From Rhodospirillaceae bacterium (GTDB lineage Bacteria; Pseudomonadota; Alphaproteobacteria; Rhodospirillales; Casp-alpha2): 64,000 nucleotides of DNA. Below are positions 18,176-30,145 of this stretch, one piece after another. Where the stretch lies: positions 1-64,000 of the forward strand of contig PALN01000066.1 in assembly GCA_002706405.1 (NCBI GenBank), given 5' to 3'. Every line of letters begins with the position of its first letter. Positions within the stretch are counted from its first letter, which is position 1. Under the pieces are notes generated by a model that was not told the DNA's origin, made no database searches, and worked only from the letters and a program-made list of their open reading frames with translations. A program made the position numbers and the translations under genes.

Positions 18176-19027
18176 TCAGCCACCCTCGCGGCGATTGAGG
18201 AAGGCCAGCCGCTCCAGCAGGTGGACATCCTGCTCGTTCTTCAACAAGGCGCCGTAGAGCGGCGGGATCAGGTCCTTCTTGTTTTCTGAACGCAGGGTTT
18301 CCGCCGGAATGTCCTCGATCATCAAAAGCTTCAGCCAGTCGAGCAGTTCCGAGGTCGACGGCTTCTTCTTCAGGCCCGGCACGTCGCGCAGTTCGTAGAA
18401 CAGGTTCAGCGCCTCGGCCACCAGGCGCTTCTGGATGCCCGGATGGTGGACATCGATGATGCGGCGCATGGTGTCTTCGTCGGGGAAGCGGATGTAGTGG
18501 AAGAAACAGCGGCGCAGGAAGGCGTCCGGCAGTTCCTTTTCATTGTTCGAGGTGATGATGACGATGGGCCGGACCCGCGCGGAGACCGTTTCCTTGGTCT
18601 CGTAGACAAAGAATTCCATGCGATCGAGTTCGAGCAGCAGGTCGTTGGGGAATTCGATATCGGCCTTGTCGATCTCGTCGATCAGCAGCACCGGGCGCTT
18701 CGGCGCGTCGAAAGCCTCCCACAGCTTGCCGCGGATGATGTAATTGCCGATGTCGTGGACACGGGCGTCGCCGAGCTGTGAATCGCGAAGCCGCGCCACG
18801 GCGTCGTATTCGTAAAGCCCCTGCTGCGCGCGGGTGGTCGATTTCACATGCCATTGAATCAACGGGGCGTCGATGGCGGCGGCGACCTCGGCCGCCAGCA
18901 CGGTCTTGCCCGTGCCCGGCTCACCCTTGATCAGCAGCGGGCGTTCCAGGTTGATGGCGGCGTTGACCGCGACCTGCAGGTCTTCGGTCGCGACAAAGGT
19001 ATCGGTGCCTGTGAATTTTTCGGTCAT
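18176..19027 (-). CDS. MoxR-family AAA+ ATPase
   Basis: 283 aa. Walker A GEPGTGKT (residues ~37-44), Walker B LLIDEIDKAD, sensor-1 ITSNNEKELPDAF and the arginine-finger region RRCFFHYIRFPD are all present. MoxR ATPases act as chaperones with VWA-domain partners; the matching CoxE-like gene is at 14868-16043. It follows alaS by 8 bp and precedes the zinc-ribbon gene by 7 bp, so these are very probably one transcript. The length is typical. Its client complex is not indicated in the window. Confidence 0.92.
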   Translation of the reverse strand: MTEKFTGTDTFVATEDLQVAVNAAINLERPLLIKGEPGTGKTVLAAEVAAAIDAPLIQWHVKSTTRAQQGLYEYDAVARLRDSQLGDARVHDIGNYIIRGKLWEAFDAPKRPVLLIDEIDKADIEFPNDLLLELDRMEFFVYETKETVSARVRPIVIITSNNEKELPDAFLRRCFFHYIRFPDEDTMRRIIDVHHPGIQKRLVAEALNLFYELRDVPGLKKKPSTSELLDWLKLLMIEDIPAETLRSENKKDLIPPLYGALLKNEQDVHLLERLAFLNRREGG

Positions 19028-19035
19028 CGGCTGGC

Positions 19036-21702
<2,667 letters not shown>

Positions 21703-21930
21703 GGTCGTTATTTAAGCCCAGGGTTCAGGGGTTTAAAGCGAAGATATCAGGCGGTCGCAGATGGAAGCGACGGTTTTACCGGCAAGCCGGGGGCCTGTCC
21801 AGAAAGGTCGGCAGTGCAGACGGGGCCGCGCCACCGCCAGCGGAGAGGATAACGCGCCGCCGGGCCCGGAAAACGGCCAACGGGGCAGAATGCATGCGGC
21901 CAACGCAGGGGCGCCGCCGGGACGTGAACC

Positions 21931-21959
21931 AAAAAAGCACCCGGCGCGGGGGCGCCGCC
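21931..21959 (-). terminator. Second, weaker terminator-like hairpin behind recA
   Basis: About 40 bp further downstream the same pattern recurs: a GC stem CGGCGC / GCGCCG with the same four-base loop, then GGGTGC and six T on the minus strand. It looks like a partial tandem duplicate of the stronger terminator. Confidence 0.6.
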
Positions 21960-21971
21960 AAGGATTGTCCC

Positions 21972-22005
21972 AAAAAAAAGCAGCCGGCGCGGGGGCGCCG
22001 GCTGC
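21972..22005 (-). terminator. Rho-independent terminator of recA
   Basis: On the minus strand, a perfect 11-bp stem GCAGCCGGCGC / GCGCCGGCTGC around a four-base C loop is followed directly by eight T. It lies about 195 bp past the recA stop codon and points in the recA direction. Confidence 0.88.
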
Positions 22006-22200
22006 GTTGGGGGGTGCTTGGGGGGCACACCACCGGTTCGGCCTGGGGGAGGCCTGGGGTCGGCCCGGAGGGTGACGGGCCTGGGAATGGGGATATGGAT
22101 GCCCTTGAGCGGTTCTCGATTCCGCGCAAATCGTCGCCTTTGCCCTCCCGGCCCCCAATCTCTGTAATGCGGAGGGGTCCGGGGGGATCGGGACTTGCGA

Positions 22201-23307
22201 CTAGAACTCGTCGGCCGCCGTTTCCGGGGCGTCGCCGGCATCGCCGTCGCCGTCCGCGTCGGGGGAGCCGACCATCATTTCCTCGGAAATCAGGCCCGCG
22301 TTGTGGCGGATCTGGTCCTCAATGGCCTTGGCCATCGCCGTGTTTTCACGCAGGAACTGTTTGGCGTTCTCGCGGCCCTGGCCGATGCGCTCCGAATTGA
22401 AGGAGAACCAGGAGCCGGATTTCTCGACGATGTTGGCCTTGACCCCAAGATCGAGCAGTTCGCCCATCTTGGAGATGCCTTCCCCGTACATGATGTCGAA
22501 TTCGATCATCTTGAACGGCGGGGCCATCTTGTTCTTCACGACCTTGACGCGGGTCTGGTTGCCGACCACTTCGTCCCGGTCCTTGATGGCGCCGATGCGT
22601 CGGATTTCCATGCGCACGGAGGAATAGAACTTGAGCGCGTTGCCGCCCGAGGTGGTTTCCGGGTTGCCGAACATGACGCCGATCTTCATGCGGATCTGGT
22701 TGATGAAGATGACCATGGTGTTGGACTTGGAGACGGAGGCCGTCAGCTTGCGCAGCGCCTGGCTCATGAGCCGGGCCTGCAGGCCGACGTGGGTATCGCC
22801 CATTTCGCCTTCCAGTTCGGCCCGCGGCACCAATGCGGCGACGGAATCGACCACCAGCACGTCGATGGCGCCGGAGCGCACCAGGGTGTCGGAGATTTCA
22901 AGCGCCTGTTCGCCGGCGTCGGGCTGCGAGATCAGCAGTTCCTCGACATCGACGCCGAGTTTCTTGGCATAGCTGGGATCAAGCGCGTGTTCCGCATCGA
23001 CAAAGGCGCAGGTGCCGCCGGCCTTCTGGGCCTCGGCGATCACATGCAGGGCCAGGGTCGTCTTGCCCGAGCTTTCCGGGCCATACACCTCGATGATGCG
23101 GCCGCGCGGCAGGCCGCCGATGCCGAGGCCGATGTCCAGGCCGATGGAGCCCGTGGAAATGGTCGGGGTATCGACCACCTCGCGCTGGCCCAGGCGCATG
23201 ATCGAGCCTTTACCGAAGGCGCGCTCAATCTGCCCCAATGCCGCATCGAGGGCCTTGCTTTTATCCACGTCCTGCTTCTCCACCAAACGCAATGCCGTAT
23301 CGGCCAT
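22201..23307 (-). CDS. recA: Recombinase RecA
   Basis: 368 aa. ATP-dependent strand exchange and SOS coprotease. Visible are the Walker [10 protein letters not shown] (residues ~67-75), the [11 protein letters not shown] strand, the Walker B region [19 protein letters not shown], the L2 region with [14 protein letters not shown], and an acidic C-terminal tail of Asp and Gly residues. A strong AAGGGAG ribosome-binding site lies six bases upstream. Its own promoter with a possible SOS box lies at 23357-23384, so it is independent of the AbiGi-like gene upstream. Confidence 0.98.
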   Translation of the reverse strand: MADTALRLVEKQDVDKSKALDAALGQIERAFGKGSIMRLGQREVVDTPTISTGSIGLDIGLGIGGLPRGRIIEVYGPESSGKTTLALHVIAEAQKAGGTCAFVDAEHALDPSYAKKLGVDVEELLISQPDAGEQALEISDTLVRSGAIDVLVVDSVAALVPRAELEGEMGDTHVGLQARLMSQALRKLTASVSKSNTMVIFINQIRMKIGVMFGNPETTSGGNALKFYSSVRMEIRRIGAIKDRDEVVGNQTRVKVVKNKMAPPFKMIEFDIMYGEGISKMGELLDLGVKANIVEKSGSWFSFNSERIGQGRENAKQFLRENTAMAKAIEDQIRHNAGLISEEMMVGSPDADGDGDAGDAPETAADEF

Positions 23308-23356
23308 CTTGCCACTCCCTTATTCCATAGGCCCGCAAGCCGTTGCAATTGCGTTC

Positions 23357-23384
23357 AATGTACGTGTTTTGTTCTCATAGACAA
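23357..23384 (-). promoter_or_regulatory. Probable recA promoter with overlapping SOS-like box
   Basis: On the minus strand TTGTCT (plus 23379-23384) and TACATT (23357-23362) are separated by 16 bp. Between them, GAAC-N7-GTAC (23360-23374) matches the alphaproteobacterial LexA site GAAC-N7-GAAC with one mismatch, in the right place for repression. Known for the group: recA is a LexA target. The exact start site is inferred. Confidence 0.5.
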
Positions 23385-23543
23385 GCGTAATTTGTAATAC
23401 GTTGATATAATTATATATTTACAACTTTGTTCACAGAGTGTTCCGGTCAGAATCGGACTCCGGACCCCATGCTTAACGGTTATGGTTAATACCTGATCGC
23501 TCAAGACTCTAAGGGCGCACCACAGCGACCGAACCTTCCAGCA

Positions 23544-24236
23544 TTAATTCAATTCGACGATGTCTAAGGTGCGAAATTCGTCAGGTATGCATTTTAGAAA
23601 GTTATCTCTCATCCCTATGGGACAAATAAGAAACTCGACATCTTCGTTTCGAATTTTTTTATAACGTAGCAGTCCGCTCCATCCATCCTCATTTGGCACC
23701 TCTTTTGGTCGAACTCCTTGGAATGGGTATTTTTGTGTAATTCGCCATTCGCGCTGCAATCGGTCGCGCGCGGTTTGCATGTACTCATACCGCTCAAGTA
23801 GAGCTTGATATCCCTGCGCACCTAATAAGCCTGCAAACTCTTTGTTCTCGTATGCAAGCGCCATCCCCTTGTCGCAAGGGGAACCAATCTTTTGAGTTAA
23901 CAACCGCGCTTGGTAACGAAATTTGAATCGCAGAACCCAAGCAGCCGCCTTACCGACATACTGAACCTTTCGTGCACCATGTTTTTCTGCCCATTCGAAT
24001 TTGACGGCTATTCCATAGTCGCCTTTCTTCCGAACCGGACCAGCATCTTTCAATGACGCTTCTGTAAAACAGACCATGCCAAAATTTTGAGGGTCCCCAG
24101 CAAACGGTCGATTGGAACCAAACAAGTCGTCCAATAACAGCCGATCACAAGGCATTAGGGCGAATCCATTCGCTAGAATTCCGGCAACCCCTCTTTCATC
24201 TGTGAAATGTATTAACTGCGGACGATCTTTACCCAT
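23544..24236 (-). CDS. AbiGi-like protein, orphan
   Basis: 230 aa, no signal peptide. The N-terminus LIHFTDERGVAGILANGF, followed by GMVCFTEASL, GDYGIAVKFEWAEKHGAR and VQYVGK, fits the pattern of the AbiGi family, named after the putative antitoxin of the lactococcal AbiG phage-resistance system. No AbiGii-type toxin is adjacent. Composition is near 49% GC against about 65% around it, which suggests acquisition by transfer. It lies between cckA and recA, all on the minus strand, and has no obvious ribosome-binding site. The N-terminal HFT..(x)..IL..G also recalls ADP-ribosyltransferase-like proteins such as DarT. Both assignments are by eye and need profile searches. Confidence 0.65.
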   Translation of the reverse strand: MGKDRPQLIHFTDERGVAGILANGFALMPCDRLLLDDLFGSNRPFAGDPQNFGMVCFTEASLKDAGPVRKKGDYGIAVKFEWAEKHGARKVQYVGKAAAWVLRFKFRYQARLLTQKIGSPCDKGMALAYENKEFAGLLGAQGYQALLERYEYMQTARDRLQREWRITQKYPFQGVRPKEVPNEDGWSGLLRYKKIRNEDVEFLICPIGMRDNFLKCIPDEFRTLDIVELN

Positions 24237-24277
24237 GCATCACCATGCGGCTGAAAACCTCCAAACAAACAGATTGC

Positions 24278-26866
24278 TCAAGGCCCCTCTGAAACGAGGA
24301 TCTCCTTCACCTTCCCCACCAGCGTCTTCAGCGTGAACGGCTTGGGCAGGAAGTGGAGGGTTTCGTCCTTGTCGATCTGGTCCTGGAAGGCGTCCTCGGC
24401 GTAGCCGGACATGAGGATGACCTTCACCTCCGGCATCTGTTCGCGGAGCTGGCGGACGAGGGTGTAGCCGTCCATGCCGGGCATGACGACGTCGGAGACG
24501 ATGAGGTCGATCTTCGGCGCCGTGCCGTTGACCACGTCCAGCGCCGCCTCGCCGTTCTGGGCTTCCACCACCTTGTAGCCCTTGTTGCGCAGCGCGCGGG
24601 CGCCGAACATGCGCACGGCGTCCTCGTCCTCGACCAGGAGGATGGTTTCCGAGCCCGTGAGGTCGGCCTCGAACAGGGGCAGTTCGGGCTCCTTGCCCGG
24701 GCCGGTGCCGGTGCCGTCGCCCTTGGCCTTGCCCTTGCCGGTGGCGATGGAGATCACGTCGTCGGTCACGGCGGCGGCGGCGCGGCGGGCGCGGGCGTCC
24801 TCGTCGGCGCGGGGGAACAGCAGGCGGAAGGTGGTGCCCCGGCCGATATGGCTTTCCACGGTCACATAGCCGCCGGACTGATGGATGATGCCGTAAACGG
24901 TGGACAGGCCCAGGCCTGTGCCCTGCCCCACTTCCTTGGTCGAGAAGAACGGCTCGAAAATGCGGTCGAGCACGTCCTTGGGGATGCCCGTGCCCTTATC
25001 CTCGACCTCGATGACGAGATAGGAGCCGACGGGAATCACCTCGCCCGACTGCTGCAGCGGGCGTTCCAGGTCGCGGCGGAAGGTGCGGATGACCAGCGGC
25101 CCGCCCTCGGCCATGGCGTCGCGGGCGTTGACGGCCAGATTGATGATGACCTGATCGAACTGCCCCCGGTCGGCGAGGATGCGCCCGGCCCCCCGTTCGT
25201 GCTCCAGTTTGAGTTTGACCGTCTCGCCCAGCAGGCGGCGCAGCAGGTTGGACAGGTCGTTGAGCGCGTCTTCCGGGTCGAGCAGGTCCGGCTCCAGGTT
25301 CTGCTTGCGCGAAAAGGCGAGCAACTGGCGCACCAGATTGGTCGCCCGGTGAGCGTTCTGTTTGATCTGCTGCAGGTCGTTGAAGGACGGATCGCCCGGC
25401 CCGTGGCGTTCCAGCAGCAAGTCCGTGAAACCGATCATGGCGGTCAGCAGATTGTTGAAATCGTGGGCCACGCCGCCCGCGAGCTGGCCCACGGCCTGCA
25501 TCTTCTGGGATTGGGCGAACTGGATTTCCAGGTTCTTCTGCTCGGTCGTGTCGATGAAGTGCAGAACCAGGCCGGTGATATTGCCCTGCTCGTCCTCCAT
25601 GCGGGACGCAAACAGCGTCGCCGCCGCCTGTCGGCCGCCGGGGGCGGCCAATCTGATTTCCGTCTGGGTCGCCCGCACCCGGCCCATGATGACGTCGGAC
25701 AGGGCCGAGGCGACCACGTCGCGGTCTTCGGGCAGCAGGCGTTCGGCGAAAGGCCGGCCGGCGACCATGTCGCGGTGGGCCCCCGCCAGGGTCAGGAACG
25801 CCCGGTTGCAGTCCATGACCTTGCCCAGACCGTCGAGGAGCGCAATGGCCACGGGCGCATCGTCGAACAGAAAGCGCAGGCGCTTGGCCGGCCCCAGGCC
25901 GCCGCTGCCGACGCTGTCGTCCGCCCAGGCCATGTCGCGCAGCAGGATGGAGCGCGTATAGACCAGGGTGCCGTCCGTGGTTTCGCGGTGGCTTTGCAGG
26001 AGCGAGGCCGTGAATTCCGTACCGTCGGCGGCGCGCAGGGTGACCAGACCGTGGTCGCCCGGGGCATCCTCGCCGTCGGCGTCGCCGTTGACCGGGCTGG
26101 CGGAGACGACGAATTCGGCAAACGGCTTGCCGCCCATGGCGACGCGGTCGACGCCGAGCCATTCCGCCAGGCAGGAGTTGGCATAGACGATGCGCCCCCG
26201 TCCATCGACGGAGAACACCCCGACGGGCAGGCCGTCGAGCAGATCGGCGCGACGCGCCTCCGCCGATTGACGGGTCGCGGTCTGGCGCTTTTCCTCGGTA
26301 ATGTCCTGGGCCCGCCATTGCACATAGCGGGCGGCGCTGTCCCCGGCGCCGGCGCCGATGCCGTCCTCGCCGAAGGGCTCCATGCGCAGGCGGCGCCAGG
26401 CGGGCTTGCCGTCCTGACGACGGCAGATGACCTCGCCGCCGGCAGTGGTGCCGTCGGCGGCGGCGGCCCGCAGCTTGCGGAACACGTCCTGGGAGCGCCC
26501 CTGGCTGTCGAGCGCCCGTTCGACCTTGTCGAGCAGGCCGGAGGGGCCTTGGTCGCCCTCCAGGAAGAACAGTTCGCGGAAGGCGCCGTTGGCGTACATG
26601 CCGACGCCGTCCCAGGTGGCGATCAGCAGCCCTTCGCCCGAGGCGCCGGCCGCCATCTGGATCAGGTCCGCCATGGCGCCGCCCGCGGGCCGGTCAGGTG
26701 CCTTGCGGCCCATGCGCCAGGACGCCGCCAGCAGCCCCAGCGCCGCCGCCGCCAGCACGCCGCCCGTGGGCAGCGCCCAGCCGGCATCCAGCCCGAACAT
26801 CAGCCCCGCCGCGACCCCTAACAGGGCTGCGCCGGCATTCAGGACCTGGGGCATTCTGTGCTTCAT
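24278..26866 (-). CDS. cckA: Hybrid histidine kinase CckA
   Basis: 862 aa. Two N-terminal transmembrane helices (~8-25, ~34-51), PAS-type regions (~70-190, ~210-325, ~335-450), the H-box [18 protein letters not shown] with His468, an HATPase domain ([20 protein letters not shown] as N box, then [12 protein letters not shown]) and a C-terminal receiver with phospho-acceptor Asp792 in [13 protein letters not shown]. This is the CckA layout: the kinase/phosphatase that feeds ChpT and then CtrA and CpdR to control cell cycle and flagellar genes. It lies 143 bp downstream of flhB. CtrA-type sites at two flagellar promoters in this window are plausible downstream targets. Confidence 0.93.
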   Translation of the reverse strand: MKHRMPQVLNAGAALLGVAAGLMFGLDAGWALPTGGVLAAAALGLLAASWRMGRKAPDRPAGGAMADLIQMAAGASGEGLLIATWDGVGMYANGAFRELFFLEGDQGPSGLLDKVERALDSQGRSQDVFRKLRAAAADGTTAGGEVICRRQDGKPAWRRLRMEPFGEDGIGAGAGDSAARYVQWRAQDITEEKRQTATRQSAEARRADLLDGLPVGVFSVDGRGRIVYANSCLAEWLGVDRVAMGGKPFAEFVVSASPVNGDADGEDAPGDHGLVTLRAADGTEFTASLLQSHRETTDGTLVYTRSILLRDMAWADDSVGSGGLGPAKRLRFLFDDAPVAIALLDGLGKVMDCNRAFLTLAGAHRDMVAGRPFAERLLPEDRDVVASALSDVIMGRVRATQTEIRLAAPGGRQAAATLFASRMEDEQGNITGLVLHFIDTTEQKNLEIQFAQSQKMQAVGQLAGGVAHDFNNLLTAMIGFTDLLLERHGPGDPSFNDLQQIKQNAHRATNLVRQLLAFSRKQNLEPDLLDPEDALNDLSNLLRRLLGETVKLKLEHERGAGRILADRGQFDQVIINLAVNARDAMAEGGPLVIRTFRRDLERPLQQSGEVIPVGSYLVIEVEDKGTGIPKDVLDRIFEPFFSTKEVGQGTGLGLSTVYGIIHQSGGYVTVESHIGRGTTFRLLFPRADEDARARRAAAAVTDDVISIATGKGKAKGDGTGTGPGKEPELPLFEADLTGSETILLVEDEDAVRMFGARALRNKGYKVVEAQNGEAALDVVNGTAPKIDLIVSDVVMPGMDGYTLVRQLREQMPEVKVILMSGYAEDAFQDQIDKDETLHFLPKPFTLKTLVGKVKEILVSEGP

Positions 26867-26930
26867 GAATCCGATGATGGCGCTCTGTGATGATGGCGGA
26901 GCTCCGAAAGGCGGCCCGCTTCCGGGGAAA

Positions 26931-26957
26931 GCATTACCACTGAACCGTTCCTGTCAA
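26931..26957 (-). promoter_or_regulatory. Possible cckA promoter
   Basis: On the minus strand a perfect TTGACA (26952-26957) is followed after a short 15-bp spacer by TAATGC (26931-26936), about 65 bp before the cckA start. The spacer is shorter than ideal, so this is tentative; read-through from flhB is equally possible. Confidence 0.3.
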
Positions 26958-27009
26958 CAGCACTCGCTGCGGGTGCGCACGGCCCGAAGGCGGCACATCC
27001 GTGGAACCG

Positions 27010-28080
27010 CTAATGCGGCAGCTTGCCCTTGAGCCGCATGACGTGGCCGATGACCTCGGCGACCGCCTTGAAGTGCTCGGCCGGAATTTCCTCGTCCAAT
27101 TCCACGGAACTGAAGAGAGCCCGCGCCAGCGGCGGGTTTTCAACGATGGTGATCTCATTTGCCTCGGCGATTTCGCGAATCTTGAGCGCCACCAGATCCT
27201 GTCCCTTGGCGATCACCTTGGGCGCCGGCATGGTTTCCATCTTGTATTCCAGGGCGACCGCGAAGTGGGTCGGGTTGGTGATGACCACGTCGGCGTTGGG
27301 CACGGCGGCCATCATGCGCTTGCGCGCGCGCTCCATTCGGATCTGGCGGATTCGCGCCTTGATCTGCGGGTCACCGTCGGTCTGCTTGTGTTCGTCCTTG
27401 ACCTCCGTCTTGGACATCCGCATCTGCTTCATGAAGGTCGCGCGCTGGTAGATGTAATCGAGCGCCGCAATGAACCCCATCACCCCGATGGTTGCGAGCG
27501 CCATCAGGATGGCGATCTCGTGGATGCGTTGAAGGGCCGCCGCCGTGGTCACGGCGGGCAGCATCTCCAGGTCATGAAGCATGGGAATGGCGAGCCCGAA
27601 CGATACCACCGCAACCAAGGTGAGCTTCAGGATACCCTTGGCAAATTCCATCAGGCCTTGGCTGGAGAACAGCCGTTTGAAGCCGCTCAAGGGATTCAGT
27701 TTGCTCGGTTTCGGCTGAATTTTCTTTGTCGACCAGATAAGACCGAACTGCCCGACGTTGGCCACGACCGCCAGAACCACGAACATGCCAAAGGCGGGAG
27801 CAAGGATCACGCCGACCTCGACCGCGACATTGGAGAACACCAGCCTTAGGTGCTCAAAATCCATCGGGATCGAATAAGAGGACGTGACAAACCGTTGCCC
27901 GATAAGCGTGATGTCCCGGGCCATCGGCGGTGCCAGAAACATCAGCATCGCGACGCCGCCGACCAGCACCATCAGGCTCTTGATTTCCTGAGACTGGGCA
28001 ACCTGGCCTTCGTCACGGGCCTTGGAGAGTTTTCGCCCGGTCGGCTCTTCTGTTTTTTGTGAGTCGTCTTCTTCTGACAT
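27010..28080 (-). CDS. flhB: Flagellar export gate protein FlhB
   Basis: 356 aa. Inner-membrane component of the flagellar type III export gate that controls the switch from rod/hook to filament substrates. An N-terminal charged tail (EEPTGRKLSKARDEGQV) is followed by four transmembrane helices and the cytoplasmic domain with the self-cleaving NPTH motif at about residue 266 (VVITNPTHFAVALEYK). The C-terminus ends EHFKAVAEVIGHVMRLKG, like the separate FhlB-like protein at 30833. It lies 24 bp after fliR in the operon flgB-flgC-fliE-fliQ-fliR-flhB. Length is normal. Confidence 0.96.
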   Translation of the reverse strand: MSEEDDSQKTEEPTGRKLSKARDEGQVAQSQEIKSLMVLVGGVAMLMFLAPPMARDITLIGQRFVTSSYSIPMDFEHLRLVFSNVAVEVGVILAPAFGMFVVLAVVANVGQFGLIWSTKKIQPKPSKLNPLSGFKRLFSSQGLMEFAKGILKLTLVAVVSFGLAIPMLHDLEMLPAVTTAAALQRIHEIAILMALATIGVMGFIAALDYIYQRATFMKQMRMSKTEVKDEHKQTDGDPQIKARIRQIRMERARKRMMAAVPNADVVITNPTHFAVALEYKMETMPAPKVIAKGQDLVALKIREIAEANEITIVENPPLARALFSSVELDEEIPAEHFKAVAEVIGHVMRLKGKLPH

Positions 28081-28104
28081 GTGTCCCTACCGCCGATCCG
28101 GGCC

Positions 28105-28863
28105 TTAGCCCGTAAACACAGCGTACCCTTGTTGGAAGTGATTGAGAAACACCAGCATGATGGACGAAAACACGATCATGAGGGCACCGAGCTGGACCGT
28201 AAGCTGAACCGGCAGACCGAAGAAAAAGACCGGCAACTGCGGCATCAGGCGACCAAGAACGCCGAGCCCGATGTAATAGACCATGGCGATGACCAGGAAC
28301 GGGATCGACAACTGGAACCCCAGGGCGAAGCTGTCGGCGACCCGGCGCGCCAGCATCAGTGCCATGTCGCCCGTCGCCACACCTTCGCCGGGCACGAACA
28401 GGGTGTAGGAATCGGCCACCACCATGAAATATATGTGATGACTGTCGGTGATGAAGATCAGCACCAGCCCGCCGATGGTCAGCATATTTGCGATGATCGA
28501 GCTTTGCTGCTGTGACACGGGGTCCTGAATCAGGGCGTTGGCCATGGCGGCGAACAGCGCGATCATCGACCCCGCGGTCTGCAAGGCACTGACCATGATG
28601 ACCGCGATCCCGCCAAGAAACAGGCCGACGATGATTTCGCCGGTGAGCAGCAGGAACAGAATATATGGGCTTTCCGGCGGCGCGGGCAGGCTTTCCGCCA
28701 TCACCGGCGTCATGACAATGGCGACGACGACGGCCAGGACGATGCGGATGCGTGTCGAAACATAGGCCGCCGCGATCCCCGGCAGAATGGACATCATGGC
28801 GCCGACCCGCGCCAAGATCAGCAGAAATCCGAAAATATTGAGTTTGACGAGTTCTTCGAGCAT
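28105..28863 (-). CDS. fliR: Flagellar export gate protein FliR
   Basis: 252 aa, about six hydrophobic helices, part of the FliP-FliQ-FliR export channel in the basal body. It begins MLEELVKLNIFGFLLILARVG, typical of FliR; TGEIIVGLFLGG and a C-terminal VQLGALMIVFSSIML are also typical. It lies 19 bp behind fliQ and 24 bp ahead of flhB, so it is cotranscribed. Length is normal and no anomalies are seen. Confidence 0.95.
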   Translation of the reverse strand: MLEELVKLNIFGFLLILARVGAMMSILPGIAAAYVSTRIRIVLAVVVAIVMTPVMAESLPAPPESPYILFLLLTGEIIVGLFLGGIAVIMVSALQTAGSMIALFAAMANALIQDPVSQQQSSIIANMLTIGGLVLIFITDSHHIYFMVVADSYTLFVPGEGVATGDMALMLARRVADSFALGFQLSIPFLVIAMVYYIGLGVLGRLMPQLPVFFFGLPVQLTVQLGALMIVFSSIMLVFLNHFQQGYAVFTG

Positions 28864-28882
28864 GTCCGCCGCCCCTCGTCGC

Positions 28883-29146
28883 CTAGAGCGCCGAAATTCG
28901 GTCGAACAGGGTATCGGCGAAGGTAATCACCGTGTTGATCATGAACGGCAGCAGAACGACGATGCCGATGAAGATGACAATGATCTTCGGCACGAAGGTC
29001 AGGGTCATTTCCTGGATCGTCGTCAGGGCTTGAAACAAAGCAATGATCAGGCCGCTGATCAGACCGAGGAACATGATCGGGCCGGCGACCTTGAGCACGA
29101 CCCACATGGCGTTGCGCCCGACGTCGATAACATCCACTTCGTTCAT
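28883..29146 (-). CDS. fliQ: Flagellar export gate protein FliQ
   Basis: 87 aa with two transmembrane helices (residues ~17-37 and ~52-74) and the conserved LIIALFQALTTIQEMTLTF loop between them; four copies surround FliP and FliR in the export gate. It sits between fliE (33 bp) and fliR (19 bp) in the operon. Length and motif order match the family exactly. Confidence 0.95.
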   Translation of the reverse strand: MNEVDVIDVGRNAMWVVLKVAGPIMFLGLISGLIIALFQALTTIQEMTLTFVPKIIVIFIGIVVLLPFMINTVITFADTLFDRISAL

Positions 29147-29179
29147 CTGGACTGCTCCCGACGCCGTGGCCCGGTGGCG

Positions 29180-29509
29180 CTACACCGGCATCCGGATGAT
29201 GTCGTTATAGGCTTCCAGGACCTTGTCACGCACGTTGACCACGGTCTGCAGGGTCAACTCGGCCTCGGCTACGGCCGTCACCACCTGGGTGATGTCGGCG
29301 CGGTCGTTGATCGCGTCAATGGACAGCTTCTCAGACCGTTCGCCGATCTGACGGGCTTCCATGATGGCGCTGCGCACCAGGTCACCGAACTCCTCGTTCG
29401 CCTTGCCCATCGGCGCGACGTCATTCCCCGTGCCGGACACCGTCTCACGCGCGGCCCGCTGATAGGCGTTCAATGCCTGATGAATGTTAAAATCGGCGGT
29501 CGTGGTCAT
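29180..29509 (-). CDS. fliE: Flagellar MS ring-rod junction protein FliE
   Basis: 109 aa, soluble and helical. Connects the MS ring to the proximal rod and is an early export substrate. The C-terminal half has the family pattern DITQVVTAVAEAELTLQTVVNVRDKVLEAYNDI with MPV at the end, quoted here as its core. GGGAG lies eight bases before the ATG. It lies between flgC and fliQ, the usual flgBC-fliE order. Confidence 0.95.
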   Translation of the reverse strand: MTTTADFNIHQALNAYQRAARETVSGTGNDVAPMGKANEEFGDLVRSAIMEARQIGERSEKLSIDAINDRADITQVVTAVAEAELTLQTVVNVRDKVLEAYNDIIRMPV

Positions 29510-29572
29510 TTTTATACTCCCGTTCTAGGCTCACTTGGCCCGGTCCGCGTTGGGACCTTTTAACTATGGCTG

Positions 29573-29989
29573 CTAATTCGACCGCAGCACGTCGATGACG
29601 CTGTTCAGCATCGTTTTCGACGACTTGATGAGGTTCAGATTGGCTTCGTAGGACCGCTGCGCTTCGCGCATGTCCATCATTTCGATCATGGTGTTGACGT
29701 TCGGCGTCTCGACGTAACCGTCCTTGTCCGCGGCAGGATGGGACGGGTCGTACTTCTTGCCGAAGTCGGACATGTCCTTGTGCAGACGGTTGACGTGAAC
29801 CGTTTCGACACCGACGGACTTGTCCAGTTCGTTCCGGAAGGTCACCAGTTTGCGCCGATAAGGGTCGTCGCCCGGGCGCTGCGGCAGACTGTCCGCGTTG
29901 GCGATGTTCTGCGAAATCACGCGAAGCCGCGTTCCCTGTACGCGCATTCCCGCGCTGGAAATGCGAATCGTCTTGATGATGTCGTCCAT
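29573..29989 (-). CDS. flgC: Proximal rod protein FlgC
   Basis: 138 aa. Starts with the flagellar rod/hook N-terminal pattern SSAGMRVQGTRLRVISQNIANADS and ends with the matching C-terminal helix (AQRSYEANLNLIKSSKTML), which pack together in the rod. The DGYVETPNVN segment is diagnostic for FlgC. It lies 156 bp behind flgB, a somewhat long gap in which no gene is seen, and ahead of fliE. Confidence 0.96.
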   Translation of the reverse strand: MDDIIKTIRISSAGMRVQGTRLRVISQNIANADSLPQRPGDDPYRRKLVTFRNELDKSVGVETVHVNRLHKDMSDFGKKYDPSHPAADKDGYVETPNVNTMIEMMDMREAQRSYEANLNLIKSSKTMLNSVIDVLRSN

Positions 29990-30145
29990 TGGGGCTTACG
30001 CCTCCTTGATTGATAATCCGGCAAGGGTTCTCCCTAAATCCGGCGGCGTTGGTTTGGACGACGTTCTGTCGAAGTTCCCGTTCCAGGTTCGCCTGTGGCC
30101 TTTGCGGCCCGAATTTTTTGTCCGACCGCCTCCGGGCGTGACCGC

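Larger units (their letters stand above)
21703..22200. other. alaS-recA intergenic region with terminators and G-rich tract
   Basis: 498 bp. From the recA side it holds a G-rich stretch on the plus strand (about 22005-22092), tandem terminator-like hairpins (about 21929-22005), and then about 220 bp that must include the alaS promoter. No gene is supported: the open frames here are products of the repeated GC-rich hairpins. No alaS leader structure was recognised. Confidence 0.6.

Noticed and set aside
21747-22241. Overlapping open frames in the alaS-recA gap
   Set aside because: Pro/Arg/Gly-rich translations of the terminator repeats and G-runs; no start signal.
23470-23490. TTAACGGTTATGGTTAA upstream of recA as a CtrA site
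   Set aside because: The half-sites are nine bases apart, not seven, and no CtrA-dependent gene starts nearby.
24353-26821. Very long plus-strand open frame opposite cckA
   Set aside because: Composition is that of an antisense shadow of a GC-rich gene, with His/Gly/Val-rich sequence and no domain. cckA itself is unmistakable.
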